Below are positions 39,986 to 47,946 of a stretch of 48,866 nt of DNA, in pieces. The position numbers and the translations under genes are program-made. The notes under the pieces were generated by a model. It did not search any database, was not told where the DNA came from, and saw nothing but the letters and a program-made list of their open reading frames with translations. The stretch is from Thermoanaerobaculia bacterium (lineage in GTDB: Bacteria; Acidobacteriota; Thermoanaerobaculia; Multivoradales; JAHZIX01): positions 1 to 48,866 of the forward strand of contig JALXFE010000385.1 of the NCBI GenBank assembly GCA_027069135.1, in the 5' to 3' direction. Numbering within the stretch: position 1 is the first letter of the stretch; each line of letters opens with the position of its first letter.

Positions 39986-42274
39986 ATGTTTGGAAAACAT
40001 CTCGGGATTCGGACGCTCTCCTCAACCTTTTTACTCGGGCTGGTGCTTCTAGCAGCCTGCCCGGCGAGGCCGCCCGCTGCCGGTTTCTCGATGGGGGATG
40101 CGGTGGGTCGAGGGGATTTCAGTCTCGCCCCGGAGGTCGCCCCGGGTCTGGTATTCACCGACGAGCCCCATATCCGCACGGTCGAGGTAGATCACCAACG
40201 CCGAGAAGCGGTGATTGCGCCCGCTGGCCGGTGGTCCTTTAGGGGCATAGTTCCCAGCGGCGGGCGTCTTTATGTAGGCGTTGCGGCTTTGGGGGAGCAG
40301 AAGGCGATTCCGGGCTTGTTTGCGGTGAGCGTCGATTCCGGGGACGGGCCGCAGATCGTCGAAGAGATCCGGCGGCCGAGAGCCGGAAAACGTTGGGCGG
40401 ATTTCGAAGTCGATCTGGAACCCTGGGCCGGCGAGGAGATCACCCTCGAGGGGTCCGCGAGCTTCGCCCTGGACCCGCCGCCCCCGGTGGCCTGGGGTCC
40501 GGTGATCCTGCGCCCGGGCCCCGGGGCTCGACGCGGGGCTCCGGAGGCCTTCCGTCGACCGAATATCCTCCTCGTCTTGGTGGACACCCTGCGCCATGAT
40601 CATCTGTCCTCCTACGGCTATCCGCGCTCTACGACCCCTCGTATCGATGCCCTCCTGGCGGAGAAAGGAGTGCTCTTCGAAGATGCCTACGCCCAGGCTC
40701 CCTGGACCCTTCCTTCCTTGGTGTCTTTGATGACCGGGCGCTATCCGACGGAGCTCCTTCCGGAGCGCCAAGCGGCCTATCGGATTCCTGACGAGGTCCC
40801 CGCCATTTCGGAGATGTTGGGGGCCCTCGGCTATGAGACGGCGGCCTTTTACGCCAATCCGGCCCTTCATGAAGGCACGGGTTTCGGCCGGGGGTTCGAC
40901 ACCTTCTTCGCGCCGCCGGGATCCTTCGATTGGTTCAACCGCCACGCCGACGATCTGAGCGCTCGAGTATTGCCTTGGGTCCGAGCCCACCGGGACGGGC
41001 CGTTTTTCCTTTACGCTCATTACCTGGACCCCCACGACCCCTACGAGAACCCGGATATGGTCGCCGGGCAGTCCCCCTTCAATCCAGGCTACGACGGGAC
41101 GGTGACCGGCCGCTCCGTACACCGTATCTACGGCGGCTACGATCCCCTACCGGATCCTTCCAAGGACGTGCCCCAGCTCACCGCCCTCTACGACAGCGAG
41201 ATCTCCTATGTCGACCGTTTCGTTGGGGAGTTATTGGGCGCCCTCGGGCCCGAGGTGTTGGCCAATACCCTGGTGATCTTCACCTCCGACCACGGCGAAG
41301 AGCTCTACGACCACGGTGGATTCAAGCACGGCCAATCCCTGTACGAGGAGCAGATCCACGTACCGCTCCTGATGCGCTGGGACGGTCGATTGCCGGCCGG
41401 TCGACGGATCGAGGGAACCGTCGAGTTGTTGGATATCGTTCCCACGGTGATGGCGGCCGTCGAGGGCCCGAAGGACCCTCGTTGGCAGGGGAAAAACCTC
41501 CTCCCGGTCGCCTCGGGAGCCGAGGTCTTGCGTCGCCGCCCCGCCTTTTTTCAGCACCTGGCGGCGGGGCCCCTCCGTGCGGGTATGGTCCTCGATCATC
41601 ATAAGTTGATCTTCTTCAACCGGGAGGAACCCTTCGATCCCCCGGATCCGTTCCAGGCCTATCTTTGGAAGAAGGATCTTCGGCGGTTCCAAGAGGTGGA
41701 GCTTTACGATGTATCTTCAGACCCTAGAGAAGAGCGAAACCTGGCAGCGAGCTCACCGAATCTGGTCTGGCGGCTCAGCGAGGTCATTCACCGTCGGTTG
41801 GATCGCCGATATTCAGGTCTCCGGCTGATGGTCGATCGGCTGCCGTCGGGGGCGAGGCTTTCCGGGCGGCTCCTTTTCGAGGTGGAGCCGGAGGGTTGGC
41901 AACCCTATTTCCTGGGACCTGAAGACCGGGTGGAGCTCGTAGGGCGGGAGCTTTCCTTCGAGCTGGTAGGCGGGGCTGAGCGGGTGCCCGGGCGGGGTCT
42001 GCGGGTGCCTGGAGCTCCACCCTCAGTAGAGCTCCGGGAGGTTTCCCTGGACGGCGTGCCCGTCCCGGCTTCCGCCGTGCGCCTCGGCGGCGGGGGTCCA
42101 TGGTCCGGAGGGGTGCTCGGGGAACATGAGCTGCGAGCCCCGCGGTGGCTTGAGATGGAGGATCGTCCGGGACTTCGCCTTTGGCTCCCACCCCGAGGGA
42201 TCCAGCTCAAGGACGGCGAGGAGGACGAAGAAACCATCCGACGCCTCAAGGCCCTGGGTTACCTATTACAATGA
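39986..42274 (+). CDS. Sulfatase-superfamily lipoprotein with Thr at the nucleophile position
   Basis: A 762-residue lipoprotein: signal peptide with lipobox LVLLAAC, lipidated Cys25. An N-terminal beta domain (about 40-185) precedes the alkaline-phosphatase/sulfatase core. Core metal motifs are LVLVDTLRHDHLSSYGYPRSTTP (about 194-216) and TSDHGEELYDHGGFKHGQS (about 431-450). The usual sulfatase site C/S-x-P-x-R instead reads TLPSL (in APWTLPSLVSLMTGRYP, near residue 240), so formylglycine cannot form there. The enzyme may be a phospho- or phosphoglycerol-transferase-like hydrolase rather than a true sulfatase. A C-terminal beta domain ends in ETIRRLKALGYLLQ, a common end of this group. Substrate unknown; the locus suggests an envelope glycan. 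Confidence 0.82.
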   Translation: MFGKHLGIRTLSSTFLLGLVLLAACPARPPAAGFSMGDAVGRGDFSLAPEVAPGLVFTDEPHIRTVEVDHQRREAVIAPAGRWSFRGIVPSGGRLYVGVAALGEQKAIPGLFAVSVDSGDGPQIVEEIRRPRAGKRWADFEVDLEPWAGEEITLEGSASFALDPPPPVAWGPVILRPGPGARRGAPEAFRRPNILLVLVDTLRHDHLSSYGYPRSTTPRIDALLAEKGVLFEDAYAQAPWTLPSLVSLMTGRYPTELLPERQAAYRIPDEVPAISEMLGALGYETAAFYANPALHEGTGFGRGFDTFFAPPGSFDWFNRHADDLSARVLPWVRAHRDGPFFLYAHYLDPHDPYENPDMVAGQSPFNPGYDGTVTGRSVHRIYGGYDPLPDPSKDVPQLTALYDSEISYVDRFVGELLGALGPEVLANTLVIFTSDHGEELYDHGGFKHGQSLYEEQIHVPLLMRWDGRLPAGRRIEGTVELLDIVPTVMAAVEGPKDPRWQGKNLLPVASGAEVLRRRPAFFQHLAAGPLRAGMVLDHHKLIFFNREEPFDPPDPFQAYLWKKDLRRFQEVELYDVSSDPREERNLAASSPNLVWRLSEVIHRRLDRRYSGLRLMVDRLPSGARLSGRLLFEVEPEGWQPYFLGPEDRVELVGRELSFELVGGAERVPGRGLRVPGAPPSVELREVSLDGVPVPASAVRLGGGGPWSGGVLGEHELRAPRWLEMEDRPGLRLWLPPRGIQLKDGEEDEETIRRLKALGYLLQ

Positions 42275-42317
42275 GGGGGTCAAGGATCTGACCGAGCCCA
42301 CCAATTTTAGGAAGCCG

Positions 42318-44243
42318 ATGACCGCACCCCCAGGCCAAACTGAAGAGATCCGATGTCGGCGCGCCCTCGTCCTGGCACCCCATTACGACGACGAGATCCT
42401 CGGCTGCGGCGGTCTCCTCTCGTGCTTGCTCGCTGCGGGTAGCGAAGTGCGCGTTCTTTTTCTCTCGGATAGCGCTGGCGGAGTCGAAGAGGTGGGGGAC
42501 CGTTCAGCCTACGCGGTGAAGCGGCGGCAGGAGGCTCAGGAAGTCGCGGATTTCATGGGTTTCACCGGGGTGGAGCATGTAGGTCTTCCGGACGGCGGAC
42601 TCGAAGGGGCTCTTCCCCGGGTGAGTGGCGCGATCTCCTCTGCTCTCGGAAGCCATCTTCCGGACCTCGTACTCGTACCGTCCCCCCTCGAGACGACCCC
42701 GGATCACCGGGCCGTTTTTCGAGCCCTCCACCAGGTTCTGAGCCCACAGCGGCAGACTCCGGGCGACGGCGACGGGACCGAGGATTTGACCGTTCTCGTC
42801 TACGAGATCAACCACCCGTTCTATCCGGAGGTCTTGGTCGACGTCGGTGAGCACCGGGAGCGGATCGAGGGCGCGATGGAGCTCTACCGGAGCCAGCAGG
42901 AGCGCCATGATTACGCCGCGGCGGCTCTCGGGTTGCGTCGCTACCGGACGCTCAGTCTCGATCCGACGGTCGAGGCGGCGGAGGGCTTCGTCCGTCTGCA
43001 AGCCGAGGATTTCACGACCCGCAGCAACCACCAATTGGTGCGTCGCCTGGGGGGAGAGCCGCAGCTGCTTGAAGTCTTCGAGGGGCCGCTGATATCGATC
43101 GTGGTTAGGACTCGTGATCGCCCCGAGCTGCTTGCGGAAGCTTTGGCGAGCCTGGCTGAGAGCACCTATCGGCGGGTCGAAGTCGTCCTGGTCAACGACG
43201 GGGGGACACCGCCGGAGATCCCGGAAGATTTCCCTCTGGCCCTGCAGCGGGTCGACCTGGCGGAGAATCTCGGCCGGGCCGGTGCTGCCAACGCCGGGGT
43301 CGAGGCGGCGACGGGCGACTTTGTGGGATTTCTCGACGACGACGATCTGGCAGCTCCGGAGCACCTCGAGACCCTCGCCCGTCTGGTTTCAGCGCCCGGG
43401 GTGCGGGTGGCCTACACCGACGCCGCGGTGGCGATCTACGAATTGGACGGCGAGCAGGGCTGGAATTGCGTCGAGCGCCGGCTGCCCTACAGCCGAGACT
43501 TTGATCGAGACCTTCTCACTCTCGACAACTACATCCCCTTCAATACCCTGCTGATCGAACGGGCTCTCCTGCGAGAGGTGGGCCCCTTCGACGCCGCCTT
43601 GCCGTTCTTCGAAGATTGGGAGCTTCTGTTGCGCCTGGCGGCCCGGGTGCCTTTCCACCACCGGGCGCAGGTGACCTGTGAGTATCGGCATTTCCGTGGA
43701 GGCAGCCACCAGGTCTTTGGCGAGAGCCCCCGGGAACGGTCGGATTTCTTGGAGGTCAAAGCGAGGGTCCTGGCTCGGCACACCGAGATTCTCGGGGCGG
43801 AGGGCCTGGCTCGGGCGGTCGATACCTTGCGCCGGGAGTCCGTCGAACGATTCGAAGAAGCTCGTTCCCAGCGCCGGGAGGCCCGGGAGCTGCGCCGTCG
43901 GTTGACGGATCGGGACGGGGCTTTCTTTCGTCTCAACGGTCGCCTGGCAGCTCTCAAGGGGGATTACGAGCGCCTGCAGAGGGCCTTCGACGAGACCCGC
44001 GACGCCTTTCAGGTCAAGGCGGACGAAGAGAAAGAGTTGCGCCGGGTGGTCGCGGATCAGGAGGGACACCTGGCCAGGACCTACGAGGAGATCGAAAAGC
44101 TGACCGGGGTCGTTCAGGACCACGGTGAGCACCTGGCGAAGACCTATGCGGAAATCGAGCGCCTCGGCGGAATCCTCCGGTCGATGGAAGGCACCCGTGC
44201 TTGGCGGTTCCACCAGTGGATCCAAGGTCGCCGGCGAGGCTGA
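42318..44243 (+). CDS. PIG-L deacetylase - GT2 glycosyltransferase - coiled-coil fusion
   Basis: A 641-residue fusion. Residues about 14-235 are a PIG-L/LmbE deacetylase with PHYDDEILGCGG (21-32; the common PHPDDE with Tyr for Pro) and TTPDHRAVFRALH with the second zinc His. Residues about 256-480 are a GT2 glycosyltransferase with ISIVVRTRDRPELLAEAL, VVLVNDGG, NLGRAGAANAGVEAA and VGFLDDDDLAAPEHL. The C-terminus (about 500-635) is a charged coiled coil with repeated (H/E)LA(R/K)TY.EIE.L. The domains could deacetylate an N-acetylhexosamine and then extend the chain. The ATG at 42318 follows AGGAAG; a longer start inside the sulfatase-like gene is rejected. Confidence 0.83.
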   Translation: MTAPPGQTEEIRCRRALVLAPHYDDEILGCGGLLSCLLAAGSEVRVLFLSDSAGGVEEVGDRSAYAVKRRQEAQEVADFMGFTGVEHVGLPDGGLEGALPRVSGAISSALGSHLPDLVLVPSPLETTPDHRAVFRALHQVLSPQRQTPGDGDGTEDLTVLVYEINHPFYPEVLVDVGEHRERIEGAMELYRSQQERHDYAAAALGLRRYRTLSLDPTVEAAEGFVRLQAEDFTTRSNHQLVRRLGGEPQLLEVFEGPLISIVVRTRDRPELLAEALASLAESTYRRVEVVLVNDGGTPPEIPEDFPLALQRVDLAENLGRAGAANAGVEAATGDFVGFLDDDDLAAPEHLETLARLVSAPGVRVAYTDAAVAIYELDGEQGWNCVERRLPYSRDFDRDLLTLDNYIPFNTLLIERALLREVGPFDAALPFFEDWELLLRLAARVPFHHRAQVTCEYRHFRGGSHQVFGESPRERSDFLEVKARVLARHTEILGAEGLARAVDTLRRESVERFEEARSQRREARELRRRLTDRDGAFFRLNGRLAALKGDYERLQRAFDETRDAFQVKADEEKELRRVVADQEGHLARTYEEIEKLTGVVQDHGEHLAKTYAEIERLGGILRSMEGTRAWRFHQWIQGRRRG

Positions 44244-44246
44244 TCG

Positions 44247-45506
44247 ATGCCGCGGATCGCTCTGGTACCCAGTGAGCCCCTGGGCCTCCGTATGGCGGGG
44301 ATCGGCATTCGCTACCTGGAGATGGCTCGACGGCTGCCGGAGGCGGGACTCGAGATCGTCTTGTTGACGGCGGGGGATCCGGGGCAGGTACCGTCGTTGC
44401 CGGAGGCCGTCGAAGTTCGGGCCTTCGAGCGGGGGAAACTCTCGTCATTGCTGGCGGATTGCGACGCGGTCGTGGCCCAAGGGCAGCTCGCCAACGACGT
44501 TCTTCTCGAGATGCCGGCCCTGCCTTCAGCGATCGACCTCTACGATCCCTGGTTGGTGGAAAACCTCCACTATCGCGACACTTTGGGGCTCGATCCCTAC
44601 CGCAACGACCACGCGACCTGGGTGCTTCAGCTTTCCCGGGGAGATTTCTTTCTCTGCTCATCGCAGGAGCAGAGGGCCTACTACCTCGGTTTTCTTACCG
44701 CTCTGGGACGGGTCAATCCGGATCGGGTGGCCGGGGACTCGGACCTCGCGGGCTTGATCGCGCCGGTCCCCTTCGGGTTGCCGGAGGAGCTGCCTCCCTA
44801 CCAGCCGCTCCTCGAGAGGACGGGGGAGGGGGTGCGCCGTCTCCTCTTCGGCGGCCTCTATGATTGGTACGACCCCTGGACTCTGCTCCGGGCCCTCGAG
44901 AGCTTGGAGGCTAAGGGTTCGACAGCCTGGCAGCTGTTGGTGGTGCGCAATCCCAACGCGGAGGGCACGCCCCAGCGTCTCTTCGGCGAGGTGGAGGCTT
45001 GGTGCCGCGAGCGGGGCTGGTGGGATAGCAAAGTCCTGGCCATCGATTGGGTGGAGGCCCACCGGCGCTACGATTTGCTTCGGGACGCAGACCTCATGGT
45101 CTCCCCCCATCGGCCGAGTCTCGAGACTCGCCTGTCTTTGAGAACCCGTTTCTTGGATGCCCTGGCCGCGGGTTGCCCGGCCATCTGCACGGAAGGCGGG
45201 GCCATGAGTCGGCTTCTCCAGGAATACCAGGCCGGTTGGGTGGTGCCAGCAGAGGATCCGGAAGCCCTCGCCGCAGCCTTGAAGGAGGTGTTGGAGGATC
45301 CCGCCGCCCTGGCGCAGAAGCGCCGTGGAGCCGAGGCCTTGAGGGAGCGCTTCGCCTGGCCGACGGTGCTCGAGCCCCTGGTAAAATTTTGCCGAAACCC
45401 GCGCCAGGATCCGACCAAGGAAGATTTCGCTTTTCGACCGGCCACCGTAGCACCCCCCGATGGCCTGGGGTTTCGGTTCAAGAGATGGTGGAGGCGCTGG
45501 GCTTAA
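44247..45506 (+). CDS. GT4-type glycosyltransferase
   Basis: A 419-residue GT-B glycosyltransferase. It has MAGIGIRYLEMARRLPEAGLEIVLLT, an unusual acceptor domain with SAIDLYDPWLVENLHYR and FLCSSQEQRAYYLGFL, and a donor domain with RLLFGGLYDWYDPWTLLRALE, SPHRPSLETRLSLRTRFLDALAAGCPAICTEGG and VVPAEDPEALAAAL. DLYDPWLVENLHY is characteristic of a subgroup I have seen in O-antigen clusters, but the donor is unknown. It starts 3 nt after the fusion gene, so it is in the same operon. Confidence 0.85.
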   Translation: MPRIALVPSEPLGLRMAGIGIRYLEMARRLPEAGLEIVLLTAGDPGQVPSLPEAVEVRAFERGKLSSLLADCDAVVAQGQLANDVLLEMPALPSAIDLYDPWLVENLHYRDTLGLDPYRNDHATWVLQLSRGDFFLCSSQEQRAYYLGFLTALGRVNPDRVAGDSDLAGLIAPVPFGLPEELPPYQPLLERTGEGVRRLLFGGLYDWYDPWTLLRALESLEAKGSTAWQLLVVRNPNAEGTPQRLFGEVEAWCRERGWWDSKVLAIDWVEAHRRYDLLRDADLMVSPHRPSLETRLSLRTRFLDALAAGCPAICTEGGAMSRLLQEYQAGWVVPAEDPEALAAALKEVLEDPAALAQKRRGAEALRERFAWPTVLEPLVKFCRNPRQDPTKEDFAFRPATVAPPDGLGFRFKRWWRRWA

Positions 45507-45542
45507 CGGCCCTTCGTCCCGGGTCAGGAGGATCCGCTCAAG

Positions 45543-46859
45543 GTGTCTCAAGTAGAGAAAGTCTCGGTCGCAATTCTGAGCTGGAACGGTCGCCAGCACC
45601 TGGAAGTTTGCCTTCCCGCTCTCAAAGCCCAGGAATCGCCGGGGGTCGAGTGGGAGATTGTCGTTTTCGACAACGGGTCGACGGACGGCACTCTCGATTG
45701 GCTCCGCCGTGAGCATCCGCAGGTTCGATGCCTTAAGAGCCCGGCGAATCTGGGTTTCTGCGGCGGCAACAACCGGATCTTTGAAGAGGTCGACGGGGAT
45801 GCCGTCGCGCTCCTGAACAACGATACGCGTCCGCGTCGGGATTGGCTCAAACATCTGGTCGCAGCCCTGAAAGAAGCCCCCCGGGACGTCGCCGCCGTAG
45901 GTGGGCTCATCGTGGACTGGGAAGGGGAACGTCTGGATTTCGGCCGTGGTCTCATGACCTTCGACGGCCACGCCTTTCAGCTGGACTTTCGCAAACCCCT
46001 CGAGAGCGCGCGAATCCCCGCCGAAGGCGAGGAGATACCCTTCGCCTGCGGTGGCAATATGCTCATCCGGCGGGAATCCTTTAGGGCTGCCGGCGGCTTT
46101 GATGAGAGCTACTTCGCCTACCTGGAGGACGTCGACCTGGGTTGGCGGCTGTGGTCCGGTGGGGAACGGGTTCTGGCCGCACCGGAGGCCGTCGTCCACC
46201 ATCGCTCCAGCGCCACGAGCGATCTTCTGGGTCTCTACAACCGCGGCTTCCTCTTCGAACGCAACGCCTTTCTCACCGCTTACAAGAATTACGACGAGGA
46301 GCTGTGGCCGAAGATTCTGCCGGTAGTGGAGCTCACACTCCTTTCCCGTTTGCAAACGATGCTCGAGGAACACAATCCCGGTGGCGGCCTTCTGGCTCTC
46401 GATCCCTACGACGGCCATATCGCGGCCACCCAAGCCCGGGGCTCCACGGCTCCCGCGACGGCAGCTCCCGTCGAGATCCACGCCTCCCGTCGCCAACGTT
46501 GGCGACGCTACGGCCTGCGGGAGTTGGCCGGACGAGGGCTCCTCAAGCTGACCAAGAAAATCTGGCCCCAGGCCCCGTCTCTAATCCCTCCCTGCATCAC
46601 CGATCCCCGCACCGTCGCCCAACTTCGGGCCCATTCCTTCCTGCTAAAAAACCTTGATGAAGCGGCAGAGAAACGAAAGAATATCCAAGCCCGCCGCCGC
46701 CGTTGCGATCGGGAAATCTTCGAAAGGTTTCCCGTCTACCGAGTCCCCACCTACCCCGGCGACGAAAAACTCTTTCAATCCACAGGTTTCCGATCCTGGT
46801 GGCCCGAAGACCTGCCCTCCATCGAATGTGACCTGGCGGACCTGATGGAGATGGGGTGA
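45543..46859 (+). CDS. GT2 glycosyltransferase (rhamnosyltransferase-like) with C-terminal extension
   Basis: A 438-residue GT-A enzyme: VAILSWNGRQHLEVCLPAL, IVVFDNGSTDGTLDWL, NLGFCGGNNRIF, LLNNDTRPRRDWLKHLVAAL, then the acceptor motif CGGNMLIRRESFRAAGGFDESYFAYLEDVDLGWRL. Residues about 255-440 are a helical, basic extension of unknown role. The start is GTG at 45543 with AGGAGG about 10 nt upstream. It is the last gene of the rightward polysaccharide run; no terminator is obvious in the 256-bp gap after it. Confidence 0.87.
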   Translation: MSQVEKVSVAILSWNGRQHLEVCLPALKAQESPGVEWEIVVFDNGSTDGTLDWLRREHPQVRCLKSPANLGFCGGNNRIFEEVDGDAVALLNNDTRPRRDWLKHLVAALKEAPRDVAAVGGLIVDWEGERLDFGRGLMTFDGHAFQLDFRKPLESARIPAEGEEIPFACGGNMLIRRESFRAAGGFDESYFAYLEDVDLGWRLWSGGERVLAAPEAVVHHRSSATSDLLGLYNRGFLFERNAFLTAYKNYDEELWPKILPVVELTLLSRLQTMLEEHNPGGGLLALDPYDGHIAATQARGSTAPATAAPVEIHASRRQRWRRYGLRELAGRGLLKLTKKIWPQAPSLIPPCITDPRTVAQLRAHSFLLKNLDEAAEKRKNIQARRRRCDREIFERFPVYRVPTYPGDEKLFQSTGFRSWWPEDLPSIECDLADLMEMG

Positions 46860-46989
46860 ATAACCAAACTGGAACCTCCGTCAGCGAGCGATCCGGGTAA
46901 GTCCGTAGGGTTTGAGGCTTACGAGGACCTTACTTTGCCTACGGCCCTTCGGCGCAATTGGCCTAGTAGCGAGGCTCGATATATAGGTC

Positions 46990-47018
46990 TTGAAGACTGT
47001 AGAAATTCTTTGTAATAT
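46990..47018 (+). promoter_or_regulatory. Probable promoter of the exported-protein/metzincin pair
   Basis: TTGAAG (46990-46995), 17 bp, TAATAT (47013-47018), in AT-richer sequence about 97 nt before the GTG at 47116. The remainder of the 256-bp spacer (46860-47115) shows no gene. Confidence 0.5.
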
Positions 47019-47115
47019 TTCGGGTAGGCGGCTCGAGCCGTGGATCTACCAGCCGTTTCGGCCTGTCTGCGACGTTAGAATTTCGCACCGACTTTAGATA
47101 CTTCAGGAGAAAATA

Positions 47116-47946
47116 GTGAAGCAGCGATTTGGAATAGCCATGGTGATTGGATTTTTCCTTGGGTTTGCTGCCAGCTCTTCGGATCTCAAGCTGGCCCAGG
47201 TCGAATCGGCGTTGATAGCGGAGCGGGCTAGCATTGAGGCCCCGCGCCCCTTCGTGCCTGCCTATTTGCTAGAGCAACTCGAACAGCTCAGTCCTCCTGA
47301 GTTGGAGCAGGTGATCTCAAGAGTGAGTACCGATACCGATCTGATTCGTGAAGCGCTTCAGAGTGCTCACAATGCACTATCCTTCAGGCAAACCCTGAGG
47401 TCGAGGGGTGCCCTTCTAGAGAGTGGATGCCGTCATGCTAGTGGAAGTGGCTTTGAAGGATCCTTCACAGAGTCAAGAGAACCGAGGATCGACCTAGAAG
47501 AACTCGCCACACGAGCCTACGGTGCAGTGCTCGTCAAGATCATTGAGGCGCGAAGCGGTTACAATGGATTTAGTTTCTCGACTCGAATCGTTGCAGAAGT
47601 GTTGGAGAACACAGGAGGGTCTCCGATTTCCTTGGAGCAAGGAAACCAGATCGAGTATATACAAGGGCACTACTCTCTCAAGTTTGGTGAACATCTCCTT
47701 TGCGCTGAGCGGCCGGGGTTCGATCAACCTAAAGCTGGCGACCTCATTCTCATTCTAGGTGCTGAACCTACGGGCCTGCAAGCCCCTGACAGCCTGGTTC
47801 CAGCTCTCATGTTTCCGGTACGAGACGGAGAAGTGGTCTATCAACCCTATCACTTCCTCACACGCGACGTCCCCGTGACACTAGATGACCTTCGACTTGA
47901 ACTAGTCAACGGGGGAGATATGGATGGTTATAAGCGTCTTCGATAA
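47116..47946 (+). CDS. Exported protein of unknown family
   Basis: A 276-residue protein with a short signal peptide (MKQRFGIAMVIGFFLGFAASS). I recognise no named domain. The N-terminal part is helical (SPPELEQVISRVSTD). The C-terminal part is beta-rich, with GAVLVKIIEARSGYNG, TRIVAEVLENTGG and GDLILILGAEP, which resembles an OB-fold or tissue-inhibitor-like barrel. That would be interesting next to a metzincin protease, but is only a suggestion. The start is GTG after AGGAGA. Codon use is less GC-biased than in the polysaccharide genes. Its last 23 nt overlap the protease gene in another frame, so the two are probably co-translated. Confidence 0.72.
   Translation: MKQRFGIAMVIGFFLGFAASSSDLKLAQVESALIAERASIEAPRPFVPAYLLEQLEQLSPPELEQVISRVSTDTDLIREALQSAHNALSFRQTLRSRGALLESGCRHASGSGFEGSFTESREPRIDLEELATRAYGAVLVKIIEARSGYNGFSFSTRIVAEVLENTGGSPISLEQGNQIEYIQGHYSLKFGEHLLCAERPGFDQPKAGDLILILGAEPTGLQAPDSLVPALMFPVRDGEVVYQPYHFLTRDVPVTLDDLRLELVNGGDMDGYKRLR

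Noticed and set aside
44658-46496. A 612-codon open frame on the minus strand across two glycosyltransferase genes
   Set aside because: It lies antisense to two genes with clear GT4 and GT2 motifs, has no recognisable domain, and such frames are common opposite GC-rich genes.
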